NCBI RefSeq assembly: GCF_003367355.1
Contig: NZ_CP031413.1
Span: forward strand, 3,056,001-3,120,000
From: Lysobacter sp. TY2-98
GTDB taxonomy: Bacteria > Pseudomonadota > Gammaproteobacteria > Xanthomonadales > Xanthomonadaceae
Reading direction: 5' to 3'
Length of the DNA stretch: 64,000 nt
Position numbers and translations under genes: made by a program. Shown piece by piece: positions 48,169-56,829 of the stretch. Under the pieces are notes generated by a model. The model ran no database searches and was not told where the DNA came from. It saw only the letters and a list, made by a program, of their open reading frames with translations. How positions within the stretch are numbered: the first letter of the stretch is position 1; every line of letters begins with the position of its first letter.

Positions 48169-50904
48169 ATGACCCGATCCGCCCTCGTCGCCGCGCTCGC
48201 GCTCGCCGTGGCCTCCGCCGCGTCCGCCACCGATTTCGGCCACCCCGATCACTACGAGTTCGACGCTTCGATCGCCGCGCCCTTCCGCGCGCAGGCGGGA
48301 CGCTTCCCGATCCAGCTGCACTTCGACTACCCGGGCGCGGGCGATCGCACCGCCGCAGCGTGGACGCTCGACGTGGTCGCGCCGAACGGCCAGGTCGTCG
48401 CCAGCGACCGCGGCCTGACCAAGCTCGGCGGCCGTCATGTCGTGGTGCCGGCGACGTGGAACGGCGGCCTGCAGCGGGGCGGTGCCGCGGCGGCGGGGTA
48501 CTACACGCTGCGCCTGCGCGCGGTGCCGACCGTCGTCGACGCCGCCGACACGCGTCCGATCGCGGCGCGCATCGACGAGGCCTTCCGCCTGTTCGGCGAC
48601 GAAACCGTCGAACAGAGCTACGACGTGCAGGTCGGCAGCGTCGCGCCGGCACGCATGACCGCGCGCGTTCCGCTGCGGGTGGGTGCGCAGTCGGCCGCCG
48701 CGCCGTCGCAGTCGCTGGTCGCGCAGGCGGTGCCGGCCACCGGCGGCCTCGGTTACACCGTGTACTACGGCAACCTGCACAGCCAGACCAACCACAGCGA
48801 CGGCGGCACGCCTCTGGCGTCGTGCAGCGGTGCGGAAAACCCGCAGGCGGGCACCATGGGTCCGACCGACGCCTACACCATGATGCAGAACCAGGCGCAC
48901 GGCGACTTCCTGCTCACGTCCGAACACAACCACATGTTCGACGGTTCGACGGGCACGAACGCGAGCGCGAACCCCACCACTGCGATCAATCTGTTCAAGA
49001 GCGGCCTGACGCTGGCGAGCAACTACCGGGCCGCGCATCCCACCTTCCTCGCGCTGTACGGGCTGGAGTGGGGCGTCATCAGCAACGGCGGCCACCTCAA
49101 CCTGCTCAACGTCGACGCGCTCGCCGAGTGGGAGACGAATTCGTCGGGCCAGCTGATCGGCGAAGTGAACACGCCCAAGAGCGACTACCCCGCGCTGTAC
49201 TCGACCATGAAGTCGCGCGGCTGGATCGGCATGTTCAACCACCCGGCCACGAGCGGGCAGTTCCTCGTCAACGGCACCCCGCTGGGCTACGACCCCAACG
49301 GCGCGCAGGTCATGGTGCTGGCCGAAGTGCTGAACTCGTCGGCGTTCTCGACCAACACCACCGAAACCGAAACCGGCCGCAGCAGCTACCAGGGCGCGTG
49401 GAACATCCTGCTCGAGCGCGGCTACAAGGTCGCGCCGGCCAGCGACCAGGACAACCACTGCGCGAACTGGGGCCTGTCGTTCACCAACCGCACCGGCGTG
49501 CTGCTCGCCAACGGCGCGACGCTCAACACCACGAACTTCTACGACGCGCTGAAGGCCCGCCGCACGTTCGCGACGGAAGACCGCACCGGCCAGCTCGTGC
49601 TCACCGCGAACGGCCACGTGATGGGCGAGTCGTTCAACAACAGCGGCGCGCTCACGCTCACCGCCAACTACGCGAGCACCAGCGGCCAGACCGCGCAGCG
49701 CGTGCAGTTCTTCGAAGGCGTGCCGGGTCGCAACGGCACGGTGACGCAGCTTTTCGAAGGCAGCGACACGACCACGATTACCCCGGCCACGGGCGACCAC
49801 TTCTACTACGCGCAGATCACGCAGGCGAACGGCCTGCGCCTGTGGTCGGCGCCGGTGTGGGTGACGCAGGGCACGGGCGGCGGCGACACCACCGCGCCGA
49901 CCGCGACCGCGTCCGAATCCGGCACCAGCGGCACGATCACGCTGTCGGCCACCGCGTCCGACAACGTCGGCGTGTCGAAGGTGGAGTTCTACGTCGACGG
50001 CAGCCTCAAGGGCAGCGACACGACCTCGCCGTATTCGACGACGCTGGATTCCACCACGCTCGCGAACGGCAGCCATACGCTCGTCGCCAAGGCCTACGAC
50101 GCCGCCGGCAACGTCGGCACATCGTCGAGCGTGGCTTTCAGCGTGAGCAACACCACCGGCGACACCACCGCGCCGACGGTGAGCGCATCGGAATCCGGCA
50201 CGAGCGGCACGATCACACTATCGGCGAGCGCATCGGACAACGTGGGCGTGTCGAAGGTGGAGTTCTACGTCGACGGCACGCTGAAGGGCAACGACACGAC
50301 CTCGCCGTATTCGATGACGCTGGATTCGACGACGCTCACCAACGGCTCGCACACGCTGACCGCGAAGGCCTACGACGCGGCGGGCAACGTGGGCACATCG
50401 ACCGGCGTCGGCTTCTCCGTCAGCAACAGCACGACCGCGACCGAGCTGATCAAGAACGGCGGCTTCGAGTCCGGCACCACGTCGTGGTCGGCCACGAGCG
50501 GCGACATCACCAGCAGCAGCACCTACGCGGCGCACGGCGGCACCTACAAGCTGTGGCTCAACGGCTACGGTTCGGCCAGTACCGACTACGGCTACCAGAC
50601 GATCACCATCCCGTCGACGGCGACCACCGTGACGCTTTCGTTCTGGCTGCGCGTGGTCAGCGACGAGACGACGACCACGACCGCCTACGACACCGTCAAG
50701 GCGCAGCTGCGCAACAGCAGCAACACCGTGCTGACCACGCTCGCCACGTACTCGAACCTCAACAAGGGGTCGACCTACGTGCAGAAGACGTTCGACGTCT
50801 CGAGCTACCGCGGCCAGACCGTGCGCGTGTACTTCGAAGGCGTGGAGGGCTCGCAGGTGGCGACGTCGTTCCTGATCGACGACATCTCGGTGCAGTCGAA
50901 GTAA
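48169..50904 (+). CDS. Secreted PHP-domain protein (CehA/McbA-like) with Ig-like repeats
   Basis: A 911-residue exported protein with a signal peptide (MTRSALVAALALAVASAASA). A beta-rich N-terminal part is followed by a PHP-type metal-dependent hydrolase domain (about residues 195-470) with YYGNLHSQTNHSDGG, LLTSEHNHMFDG, YGLEWGVI and MFNHPATSG, metal-binding His/Asp/Glu clusters. The known relatives CehA/McbA split ester or carbamate bonds. Then come two tandem ~92-residue bacterial Ig-like repeats (573-664 and 665-754) and a C-terminal beta-sandwich module (ELIKNGGFESGTTSWSATSG ...), similar to carbohydrate-binding or MAM-like domains. Most likely an extracellular hydrolase; the substrate is unknown. 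Confidence 0.82.
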   Translation: MTRSALVAALALAVASAASATDFGHPDHYEFDASIAAPFRAQAGRFPIQLHFDYPGAGDRTAAAWTLDVVAPNGQVVASDRGLTKLGGRHVVVPATWNGGLQRGGAAAAGYYTLRLRAVPTVVDAADTRPIAARIDEAFRLFGDETVEQSYDVQVGSVAPARMTARVPLRVGAQSAAAPSQSLVAQAVPATGGLGYTVYYGNLHSQTNHSDGGTPLASCSGAENPQAGTMGPTDAYTMMQNQAHGDFLLTSEHNHMFDGSTGTNASANPTTAINLFKSGLTLASNYRAAHPTFLALYGLEWGVISNGGHLNLLNVDALAEWETNSSGQLIGEVNTPKSDYPALYSTMKSRGWIGMFNHPATSGQFLVNGTPLGYDPNGAQVMVLAEVLNSSAFSTNTTETETGRSSYQGAWNILLERGYKVAPASDQDNHCANWGLSFTNRTGVLLANGATLNTTNFYDALKARRTFATEDRTGQLVLTANGHVMGESFNNSGALTLTANYASTSGQTAQRVQFFEGVPGRNGTVTQLFEGSDTTTITPATGDHFYYAQITQANGLRLWSAPVWVTQGTGGGDTTAPTATASESGTSGTITLSATASDNVGVSKVEFYVDGSLKGSDTTSPYSTTLDSTTLANGSHTLVAKAYDAAGNVGTSSSVAFSVSNTTGDTTAPTVSASESGTSGTITLSASASDNVGVSKVEFYVDGTLKGNDTTSPYSMTLDSTTLTNGSHTLTAKAYDAAGNVGTSTGVGFSVSNSTTATELIKNGGFESGTTSWSATSGDITSSSTYAAHGGTYKLWLNGYGSASTDYGYQTITIPSTATTVTLSFWLRVVSDETTTTTAYDTVKAQLRNSSNTVLTTLATYSNLNKGSTYVQKTFDVSSYRGQTVRVYFEGVEGSQVATSFLIDDISVQSK
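49885..50436 (+). repeat. Tandem duplication of an Ig-like domain (2 x 276 bp)
   Basis: Two adjacent in-frame units of 276 bp each start with GACACCACCGCGCCGAC at 49885 and 50161. They encode nearly identical 92-residue domains (SDNVGVSKVEFYVDG, SPYS-TLDSTTL-NGSHTL-AKAYDAAGNVGTS). High DNA identity between the copies suggests a recent duplication or ongoing homogenisation. Confidence 0.9.
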
Positions 50905-50927
50905 GTTTCACGCGTCACGTGTGCCAC

Positions 50928-50958
50928 CGACGCCCCGCTTGTCCGGGGCGTCGTGCTT
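50928..50958 (+). terminator. Rho-independent terminator of the PHP-protein gene
   Basis: A perfect 10-bp stem (CGACGCCCCG / CGGGGCGTCG) with a CTTGTC loop, followed by TGCTTTG, 24 bp after the stop codon. Confidence 0.78.
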
Positions 50959-51035
50959 TGGCGGGCGGACGCATCGACGCGAACGCGACAGCGGGACAGC
51001 GAGAGTCGGCTGTCCCCCGATCGAGAACACTCGCC

Positions 51036-51383
51036 ATGGAAGCAACTGCCCCACGCGACGTCGCGATGGACGACTGCATCGCGAACTGCACCGACTGCCA
51101 CGCCCGCTGCGTCGAGACGCTGCGGCACTGCCTCGAACGCGGCGGCCAGCACGCATCGCCCGACCATCTCACGCTCATGGCGACCTGCGCCGACATCTGC
51201 CGCACCAGCGCCGACGCGATGCTGCGCGGCGCTGACGTGCACGTGTACACCTGCCGGGCCTGCGCGGAGATCTGCCGTCGGTGTGCCGAATCCTGCGAAC
51301 GCATCGCCGACGACGCCACGATGCGCCGCTGCGCGGAGGCCTGCCGGCGCTGCGCGGAGTCGTGTGCCCGCATGGCTGCCTGA
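51036..51383 (+). CDS. Cys-rich four-helix-bundle metal (copper)-binding protein
   Basis: A 115-residue protein with 16 cysteines set on helical spacing (CIANCTDCHARC, HCLERGG, CADICRT, CRACAEICRRCAESC, CAEACRRCAESC). This is the pattern of the DUF326 / Csp copper-storage family, where Cys lining a four-helix bundle bind many Cu(I) ions. There is no signal peptide, so a cytosolic Csp3-like role is likely. Copper binding is inferred from the family, not shown. The gene stands alone between a terminator and the esterase gene. Confidence 0.88.
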   Translation: MEATAPRDVAMDDCIANCTDCHARCVETLRHCLERGGQHASPDHLTLMATCADICRTSADAMLRGADVHVYTCRACAEICRRCAESCERIADDATMRRCAEACRRCAESCARMAA

Positions 51384-51423
51384 GGCCGCTATAGTCCGCC
51401 TCCCGTCGCACCGGAAACGCGCC

Positions 51424-52116
51424 TTGGATCTGCCCGAACGCATCGAGAAGGAAACCGGCGATTCGCCGCGCTGGTCGGTGATCTGGCTGCACGGCCTAGG
51501 CGCGGACGGCACCGACTTTGTGCCGCTGGTGCCGGAACTCGTGCGTCCGCAGTGGCCGGCGATCCGCTTCGTGTTCCCGCACGCGCCCGTGCAGCCGGTC
51601 ACGATCAACGGCGGCATGCGCATGCGCTCCTGGTACGACATCGTGAGCTTCGATCTCACCGGTCGCGCGGATGCGAAGGGTGTCGACGAATCGGTCGCGC
51701 GCGTCGAAGCACTGATCGCGCTCGAGATCGAGCGCGGTGTGCCCGCATCGCGCATCGTGCTGGCCGGGTTCTCGCAGGGCGGCGCGGTGACGCTGGCCGC
51801 GGGCCTGCGTCGCACCGAGCCGCTGGCGGGGCTGGTCGCGCTGTCGACCTACCTGCCGCTGGGCACGGATGCACTCGCACGGCTGGACGAGACGCCCGTC
51901 GCCGCGCGCGCGCAGCCCGTGTTCGTCGCGCATGGTCGCCAGGATCCGGTGGTGCCCTACGCCGCGGGCGAGGACGCCGCGCGCCGCCTGCGCGCGCTGG
52001 GCTTCGCCGTGGACTTCCATGCCTACCCGATGCAGCACCAGGTCTGCCTCGAGGAAATCGACGCCCTGCGCGGGTGGTTCGACCGCGTTCTGGCGACGGA
52101 TTCAGAAAACCGCTGA
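51424..52116 (+). CDS. Alpha/beta-hydrolase carboxylesterase (EstB / phospholipase-carboxylesterase type)
   Basis: A 230-residue soluble serine esterase. Family hallmarks: VIWLHGLGADGTDF, VFPHAPVQPVTINGGMRMRSWYD, the nucleophile in LAGFSQGGAV, the acid in VAHGRQDPVVPY and the His in MQHQVCLEEI. The start is TTG at 51424 (giving MDLPERIEKE), because no ATG or GTG precedes the conserved N-terminus. A TATAGT at 51390-51395 is a good -10 candidate, giving a leader near 22 nt. It hydrolyses short-chain carboxylic esters or lysophospholipids. Confidence 0.9.
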   Translation: MDLPERIEKETGDSPRWSVIWLHGLGADGTDFVPLVPELVRPQWPAIRFVFPHAPVQPVTINGGMRMRSWYDIVSFDLTGRADAKGVDESVARVEALIALEIERGVPASRIVLAGFSQGGAVTLAAGLRRTEPLAGLVALSTYLPLGTDALARLDETPVAARAQPVFVAHGRQDPVVPYAAGEDAARRLRALGFAVDFHAYPMQHQVCLEEIDALRGWFDRVLATDSENR

Positions 52117-52181
52117 CGCGCATCTTCCACGGACGCTCGGGAACGCTACTATCAGTCCCGGGGGTATCGGCGGAGGGGTAC

Positions 52182-52913
52182 GTGGATACGCTGAATGTAG
52201 TGGTTGCCGAGGACGAGCCGTTGGCTCGCGACCGCCTGCGCGCGCTGCTCGAAGAGCAGCCCGGCGTGCAGGTCGTCGCGACGGCGGCGGACGGCACACA
52301 GGCGCTGCAGGCTTGCGCCGAACATCATCCGGACCTGGTCCTGCTTGACGTGTCGATGCCGGGCATGGACGGACTGGAAACCGCGCGCCATCTCGCCGCA
52401 AGCGAGCCGCGCCCGGCCGTGATCTTCTGCACGGCGTACGACGCGCATGCGGTGTCGGCGTTCGAAGCCGAGGCGCTGGATTACCTGGTGAAGCCGGTGC
52501 GTCCGGAGCGCCTTGCGGCCGCGCTGGATCGCGTGCGCCGGCTGACGTCGGTGCGCACCAACGGCGATGGCTCGTCGCGCAAGCGCACGCACCTGTGCGC
52601 GCGCCTGCGCGGCTCGCTGCGTTTGATCCCGATCGACGACATCCACTACCTCCAGGCGGAGGAGAAGTACGTCGTCGTGCACCACGCGCGTGGCGAGGAC
52701 CTCATCGAGGAATCGCTGCGCTCGCTGGAGATCGAGTTCGGCGACCGCTTCGTACGCATCCACCGCAACTGCCTGGTCGCGCGTCACGAGCTGGTCGAAC
52801 TCAAGCGCAGCCCGGATGGTCACGTCCAGGCGGTGCTGCGCCACGGCCGGCAACCGCTGGAAGTCAGCCGACGCTGCGTGGCCTCGCTGCGGGAGCGCCT
52901 CGCGCACCTGTGA
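52182..52913 (+). CDS. LytTR-family response regulator (AlgR-like)
   Basis: A 243-residue two-component regulator. The receiver domain has the acidic pocket EDEP (residues 10-13), phosphorylatable Asp56 (LVLLDVSMPG), Thr84 and Lys104 (YLVKPVRP). A LytTR DNA-binding domain forms the C-terminus (IPIDDIHYLQAEEKYVVVHH ... FVRIHRNCLVARHELVEL). The GTG start at 52182 is well supported by GGAGG six bases before it. AlgR is also next to hemC in Pseudomonas, so this is probably its orthologue, controlling envelope or pilus functions. No histidine kinase gene lies beside it. Confidence 0.93.
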   Translation: MDTLNVVVAEDEPLARDRLRALLEEQPGVQVVATAADGTQALQACAEHHPDLVLLDVSMPGMDGLETARHLAASEPRPAVIFCTAYDAHAVSAFEAEALDYLVKPVRPERLAAALDRVRRLTSVRTNGDGSSRKRTHLCARLRGSLRLIPIDDIHYLQAEEKYVVVHHARGEDLIEESLRSLEIEFGDRFVRIHRNCLVARHELVELKRSPDGHVQAVLRHGRQPLEVSRRCVASLRERLAHL

Positions 52914-53188
52914 CCGACCACCGCGCAACGCGGCGCCTCGACCCCGCCGCCGCCGAAGCCGCGGCGGAACACGTGATGACCCTGCATCGCCTCCAGCAGG
53001 AGGCGGATACCCACGCAGCCGCGCAGAACCGGGGCATTGCACGCGTCTTCCTCGTGCTGATCGGGGCGATGGCCGGCGGCGTCTGCGGCGCGATGATGGG
53101 CGCGATGCGGCACCACCCGGTGGCCGGCGCGCTGTTGCTCGGTCTCGCCGGTGCGATGCTCGGGCTGATCCAGAGCCGCCCGCGCTGA
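52910..53188 (+). CDS. Small membrane protein of unknown function
   Basis: A 92-residue protein with a helical N-terminal half ([23 protein letters not shown]) and two close hydrophobic helices (about residues 48-67 and 70-88, rich in Gly/Met/Ala). The start is a GTG within a GTGA overlap with the response regulator stop; ATG at 52976 is possible but would lose coupling. No domain recognised. It lies between algR-like and hemC. Confidence 0.7.
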   Translation: MTDHRATRRLDPAAAEAAAEHVMTLHRLQQEADTHAAAQNRGIARVFLVLIGAMAGGVCGAMMGAMRHHPVAGALLLGLAGAMLGLIQSRPR

Positions 53189-53234
53189 CGCAGCGACGGT
53201 TGGGCCGCGACGCCCGATCCGCGACAATGCCGCG

Positions 53235-54194
53235 ATGACTTCGTCCACGCCCGGCGTGCTCCGCATCGCCACCCGTAAGAGCCCGCTCGCGCTGTGGCAG
53301 ACCGAACACGTCGCCGAGCGCCTGCGCGCCGCGCATCCCGGCCTGACCGTCGAACTCGTGCCGATGAGCACGCGCGGCGATGAAGTGCTCGACCGCTCGC
53401 TGGCCGCGATCGGCGGCAAGGGCCTGTTCCTCAAGGAACTCGAGCTCGCGATGCTGCGCGGCGAGGCCGACTGCGCGGTGCATTCGCTCAAGGACGTGCC
53501 GATGGAGCTGGAGCCGGGCTTCGCACTGCCGGCGATCCTGACCCGCGCGGACTATGCGGACGCTTTCGTCAGCAGTCGTTTCGACGACATCGACGCGTTG
53601 CCGGAAGGCGCCGTCGTCGGCACGTCGTCGCTGCGCCGTCAGGCCCAGCTGCGCGCGCGCCGCCCCGACCTGGTTCTGCGCGATCTGCGCGGCAACGTGA
53701 ACACGCGTCTCGCCAAACTCGACGCCGGCGACTACGACGCGATCGTGCTCGCCTGTGCAGGCCTGCAGCGCCTCGGCTTCGACTACCGCATCCGTGCGCG
53801 TCTCGCCGCACCCGATTGGCTGCCCGCCCCGGCGCAGGGTGCGATCGCGATCGAATGCCGCAGCGACGATGCCGTGACGTTCGCGCTGTTCGATGCGTTG
53901 AACGATGCGGCCACGCGCGCCTGCGTCGACGCCGAGCGCGCGATGAACCGCGCATTGCACGGCAGCTGCCATGTGCCCGTCGCAGCATTCGCCACGCTGG
54001 ACGGAACACGCATGCACCTCGAAGGCCTGGTGGGTTCCGCGATCGATGGCCGCCACGTGCGCGCGTCGGCCGACGGCGGCATCGACACGCCGGAGGCGCT
54101 CGGCGAACTCGTTGCGCGCGAACTGCTCGCGCGCGGCGCTGCGGACCTGATCGCGGCGTCGGCGGAACCGGACACAGGGCCGTTCGTGTCGTGA
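53235..54194 (+). CDS. hemC: Porphobilinogen deaminase (hydroxymethylbilane synthase)
   Basis: A 319-residue enzyme that joins four porphobilinogens into hydroxymethylbilane, the tetrapyrrole precursor. Conserved blocks: [74 protein letters not shown] and [15 protein letters not shown]. The dipyrromethane cofactor Cys is Cys245 in [20 protein letters not shown] ends six bases before the ATG, which could give a leaderless transcript. Confidence 0.97.
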   Translation: MTSSTPGVLRIATRKSPLALWQTEHVAERLRAAHPGLTVELVPMSTRGDEVLDRSLAAIGGKGLFLKELELAMLRGEADCAVHSLKDVPMELEPGFALPAILTRADYADAFVSSRFDDIDALPEGAVVGTSSLRRQAQLRARRPDLVLRDLRGNVNTRLAKLDAGDYDAIVLACAGLQRLGFDYRIRARLAAPDWLPAPAQGAIAIECRSDDAVTFALFDALNDAATRACVDAERAMNRALHGSCHVPVAAFATLDGTRMHLEGLVGSAIDGRHVRASADGGIDTPEALGELVARELLARGAADLIAASAEPDTGPFVS

Positions 54195-54200
54195 TGTGAT

Positions 54201-54229
54201 CGGGAGACGCGGCTTGATCGCGCGTCCCG
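54201..54229. terminator. Possible bidirectional terminator between hemC and the NTF2-like gene
   Basis: An imperfect hairpin (CGGGA-GA-CGCG / CGCG-CG-TCCCG with a 7-nt loop) sits between convergent stops. There is no T-tract on either strand, so support is modest. Confidence 0.35.
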
Positions 54230-54245
54230 GACCAGCACGACGGCG

Positions 54246-54638
54246 TCAGCCCGGTGCTGCCAGCAGGTTGGCGTCGCGGACCAGGCGCCACTGGCGATCG
54301 ACGTCGCGGCGGAACACCGACATCGCGTAGCCGCTGCGTTCGGTGGCGTCACCTGCGCCCAGCGACGCAACGCGAACTGACAGGTGCGTGACCGCAATGG
54401 CGAGATCGCCGGAGACCTGCACCTCGCGCACGTCGCCCGTCGAGGTAATGCGATGCGTCTCCAGCAATCCGCGCAGACCGGCCTCGAACACGCGACGACC
54501 CTTCATGGGTTCGCGGCCCGGGACGAGGAATTCCGCATCGTCGGCCATCAGCGAGGCGACGGCGTCCACGTCGCCGGCGGCCGTCGCCTCATGCCAGCGC
54601 TGGATGAGCGCGCGGATCGCCTGTTCGTCGGAGGTCAT
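54246..54638 (-). CDS. SgcJ/EcaC-type NTF2-like protein (DUF4440)
   Basis: A 130-residue NTF2-like protein. The N-terminus EQAIRALIQRWHEATAAGDVDAVASLMADDAEFLVPGREP is the standard DUF4440 opening, followed by SGDLAIAVTHLSVRV and a C-terminal strand WRLVRDANLLA. Such proteins may be ketosteroid-isomerase-like enzymes or ligand binders; no active site can be assigned. A good AGGAG lies eight bases before the ATG. Monocistronic. Confidence 0.87.
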   Translation of the reverse strand: MTSDEQAIRALIQRWHEATAAGDVDAVASLMADDAEFLVPGREPMKGRRVFEAGLRGLLETHRITSTGDVREVQVSGDLAIAVTHLSVRVASLGAGDATERSGYAMSVFRRDVDRQWRLVRDANLLAAPG

Positions 54639-54691
54639 CGCACTGCTCCTGTCAGAAGGGGGCGGCGGCTCAATAGAGTCACGCGCACGGC

Positions 54692-55642
54692 TCAGTAGTA
54701 CTGCGATACCACGTGGCGCGCTTCGGCGAAGAACAGCCAGCGCTCGACGAACGCACCGGCCAGCACCGATAGCGTCGCGATGATCAGCAACGCACTCGAC
54801 GCCGCCGGCAGCATCCACGAGATCGCGAGCGCGAGGGCCGGCAGCGTCGCGAATGCGATCATCGCGATCGCCCGCAGCACCGCCGCATGCTTGCGGGCGA
54901 GCACGAAGACCATCTCGCGCGTCACGAAGTTGCCTTCGGTGTGCGGGCGCTCGAACACGCTGACCTCGCGCGCCGGCAGGCCGATCGCGTCACCGCGCGT
55001 GACGGGCAGCGGCGTGGTGTCGATCGCGGACCAGTAGCGGGCCTTGAGGAGCGCCAGCGCGCCCAGGCCGATGATCGTGAGCAGCAGCGTCATTCGCGAC
55101 GGCGTCGCGCCAAAGATCGCGCGCAGTGCGAGGAATGCGAGACCGCCGGAAACCCCGGAGAACAGCACGTACACCGCGGGTACGCTGCGATGCGTCCACG
55201 CCGGAATCGGCTTGAGCGACGCGTAGATCATCGACGTGCAGTACACCGTGGCGAGCGCGCCGACGACCACCAGCCCGGCGGCCGCCGCCAGCACAATGCC
55301 GCTGGCCAGCGAAGCGCTGCCGAGGTCGATCGCGAAAAGACGCGGCGCGAATGCGGCGATGAGCAGCAGCGCCGGTACGAAGGTCGCGAGCGACACGACG
55401 CCTTCGCGCGACAGCCACGACGACCGCCACTGCGAGAACGCTCGCCATGCGCGCAGCGGTTTGCCTAGATGACCGACCGAACAGAGCAGGCCGACCGTCG
55501 ACGTCAGCACGCCGAGCACGAGCGCGGCGAGCAACGCACGCGGTGACGTGCCGATCAGCGCGGCGACACCGCTCCACGCCAGCAGGCCGTAGCCGAGGCC
55601 CGAGAGCGTGGTGAAGAAGATGACGGAGAGGGCAGGGTGCAT
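54692..55642 (-). CDS. Membrane anchor subunit of a molybdoenzyme (DmsC/SoeC-like)
   Basis: A 316-residue polytopic protein with eight to nine hydrophobic helices. The N-terminus HPALSVIFFTTLSGLGYGLLAW and the GHLGKPLRAWRAFSQWRSSWLSREG segment match the DmsC family. It binds quinone and passes electrons between the membrane pool and the Fe-S subunit. Last gene of the four-gene operon, 51 bp after the Fe-S subunit. It is of the DmsC rather than the NrfD type. Confidence 0.9.
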   Translation of the reverse strand: MHPALSVIFFTTLSGLGYGLLAWSGVAALIGTSPRALLAALVLGVLTSTVGLLCSVGHLGKPLRAWRAFSQWRSSWLSREGVVSLATFVPALLLIAAFAPRLFAIDLGSASLASGIVLAAAAGLVVVGALATVYCTSMIYASLKPIPAWTHRSVPAVYVLFSGVSGGLAFLALRAIFGATPSRMTLLLTIIGLGALALLKARYWSAIDTTPLPVTRGDAIGLPAREVSVFERPHTEGNFVTREMVFVLARKHAAVLRAIAMIAFATLPALALAISWMLPAASSALLIIATLSVLAGAFVERWLFFAEARHVVSQYY

Positions 55643-55693
55643 GTCAGCGTCGGTGCAAGTCAGTCGGAGCGGCGCAGGCGTCGATGGAGTCGA

Positions 55694-56620
55694 TCAACGC
55701 GACAGCACGCGATCGAGCCAGCGCAACACCGGCGGCAACGCCTTCGCGTCGAGGGCCTCGGCAGGCGCGGGTGACGTCGCCGCCGCGCGACGCGGCCGCG
55801 GCGGCAGGTATTTGTTGGTCGGCTTGTAACCAAGGGACGCCATCAGGTCGACGCCGCCGCGTTCGGCGACCAGCTTCGACACCTTCGACTCGGGATCGGC
55901 GAGATCACCGAAGTGACGGGCGCGCGTCGGGCAGGCCTGCACGCAGGCCGGTTGGCGCTCAGCTTCCGGCAGGTTCTCGTTGTAGATGCGGTCGATGCAC
56001 AGGGTGCATTTCTTCATCACGCCTTCGACGCTGCTGTACTCGCGCGCGCCGTACGGGCAGGCCCAGGAGCACAGCTTGCAGCCGATGCACTTGCTCTCGT
56101 CGACCAGCACGATGCCGTCTTCCGCGCGCTTGTAGCTCGCGCCGGTCGGGCAGACGGTGACGCACGCAGGCTCCTCGCAGTGCAGGCAGGAGCGCGGGAA
56201 GTGCAGCGTCATCGCCGGCTGCGCGGCTTCGGCGGCGATCGACATGGAGCCGCAGGCGCGCTTCGCGAGGGCCGCGTCCGCGCTGTCGGGGTGCGCCGGC
56301 TGCGCGCGCGCGGCGTCGAGACTGACGCTGCGGTCGAAATCGCCGAGATGGCCGGCGTCGCGCATCGACGTATCGGATTCCGACGGCGCAGCAAGCGGCG
56401 CGTCGTCGACCAGCACTGCCGCCAGCTCGTAGCTGTGCACGCGGTTGAACCACACACCGGTCGGCGCATCGCCGTAGGGCTTCTCATCCGGCAAAGGCGC
56501 GGCGAATCCGCCAGCGTTCCACTCCTTGCAGCTCACCGCACAGGCATGGCAGCCGACGCAGGTATCGAGGTCGATGACCAGCCCGAGCTTCTTGGGCGTC
56601 GGCGGCGGCAGCATGGTCAC
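55694..56620 (-). CDS. Four-cluster Fe-S electron-transfer subunit (DmsB/SoeB-like)
   Basis: A 308-residue ferredoxin-like protein with four Cys groups for four [4Fe-4S] clusters: CVGCHACAVSCKEWN, CLHCEEPACVTVCPTGA, CIGCKLCSWACPYGA, and CTLC plus CVQACPTRA. A ~75-residue insert between groups I and II (VHSYELAAVLVDDAPLAAPS ...) and an Ala-rich tail are longer than in DmsB. It relays electrons from the molybdenum subunit to the membrane anchor. The start GTG at 56620 overlaps the upstream stop (GTGA) and is nine bases after a GGAGG; ATG at 56614 is the alternative. Confidence 0.92.
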   Translation of the reverse strand: MTMLPPPTPKKLGLVIDLDTCVGCHACAVSCKEWNAGGFAAPLPDEKPYGDAPTGVWFNRVHSYELAAVLVDDAPLAAPSESDTSMRDAGHLGDFDRSVSLDAARAQPAHPDSADAALAKRACGSMSIAAEAAQPAMTLHFPRSCLHCEEPACVTVCPTGASYKRAEDGIVLVDESKCIGCKLCSWACPYGAREYSSVEGVMKKCTLCIDRIYNENLPEAERQPACVQACPTRARHFGDLADPESKVSKLVAERGGVDLMASLGYKPTNKYLPPRPRRAAATSPAPAEALDAKALPPVLRWLDRVLSR

Positions 56621-56829
56621 CGGCGACGTCCTCCGCGGGCGAGTCCGACGCCGACCAGGAAGATCGCGAACGGGATCAGGAAGCTCGGCGCGACCACGCG
56701 CATGAGATCGCCGACATCGCGCGCATCGGCGACATTGCCGAACGGCTCGATCACGCCGTAGCCGAGCAGGATGATGAGCAGGAAGCCCAGCGCGACGAGC
56801 GCGTAACCGATGATCTTGCGCGGTGTCAT
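56617..56829 (-). CDS. Two-helix small membrane protein inside the molybdoenzyme operon
   Basis: A 70-residue protein with two hydrophobic helices (about residues 6-28 and 49-66) linked by an acidic loop (VADARDVGDLMR) and ending in basic GGRRR. It overlaps the molybdenum subunit gene by ATGA and the Fe-S subunit gene by GTGA, so it is translated between them. SoeABC and DmsABC as usually described have three subunits; a fourth, tightly coupled membrane protein is unusual. No known family recognised. Confidence 0.75.
   Translation of the reverse strand: MTPRKIIGYALVALGFLLIILLGYGVIEPFGNVADARDVGDLMRVVAPSFLIPFAIFLVGVGLARGGRRR

Noticed and set aside
47335..50076. Long minus-strand frame across the GAF-EAL and PHP genes
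   Set aside because: Spans two confident genes in other frames and shows no recognisable domain.
49885..50436. Two long direct repeats as a possible CRISPR or mobile element
   Set aside because: They are in-frame protein-domain repeats of 276 bp with no spacers.
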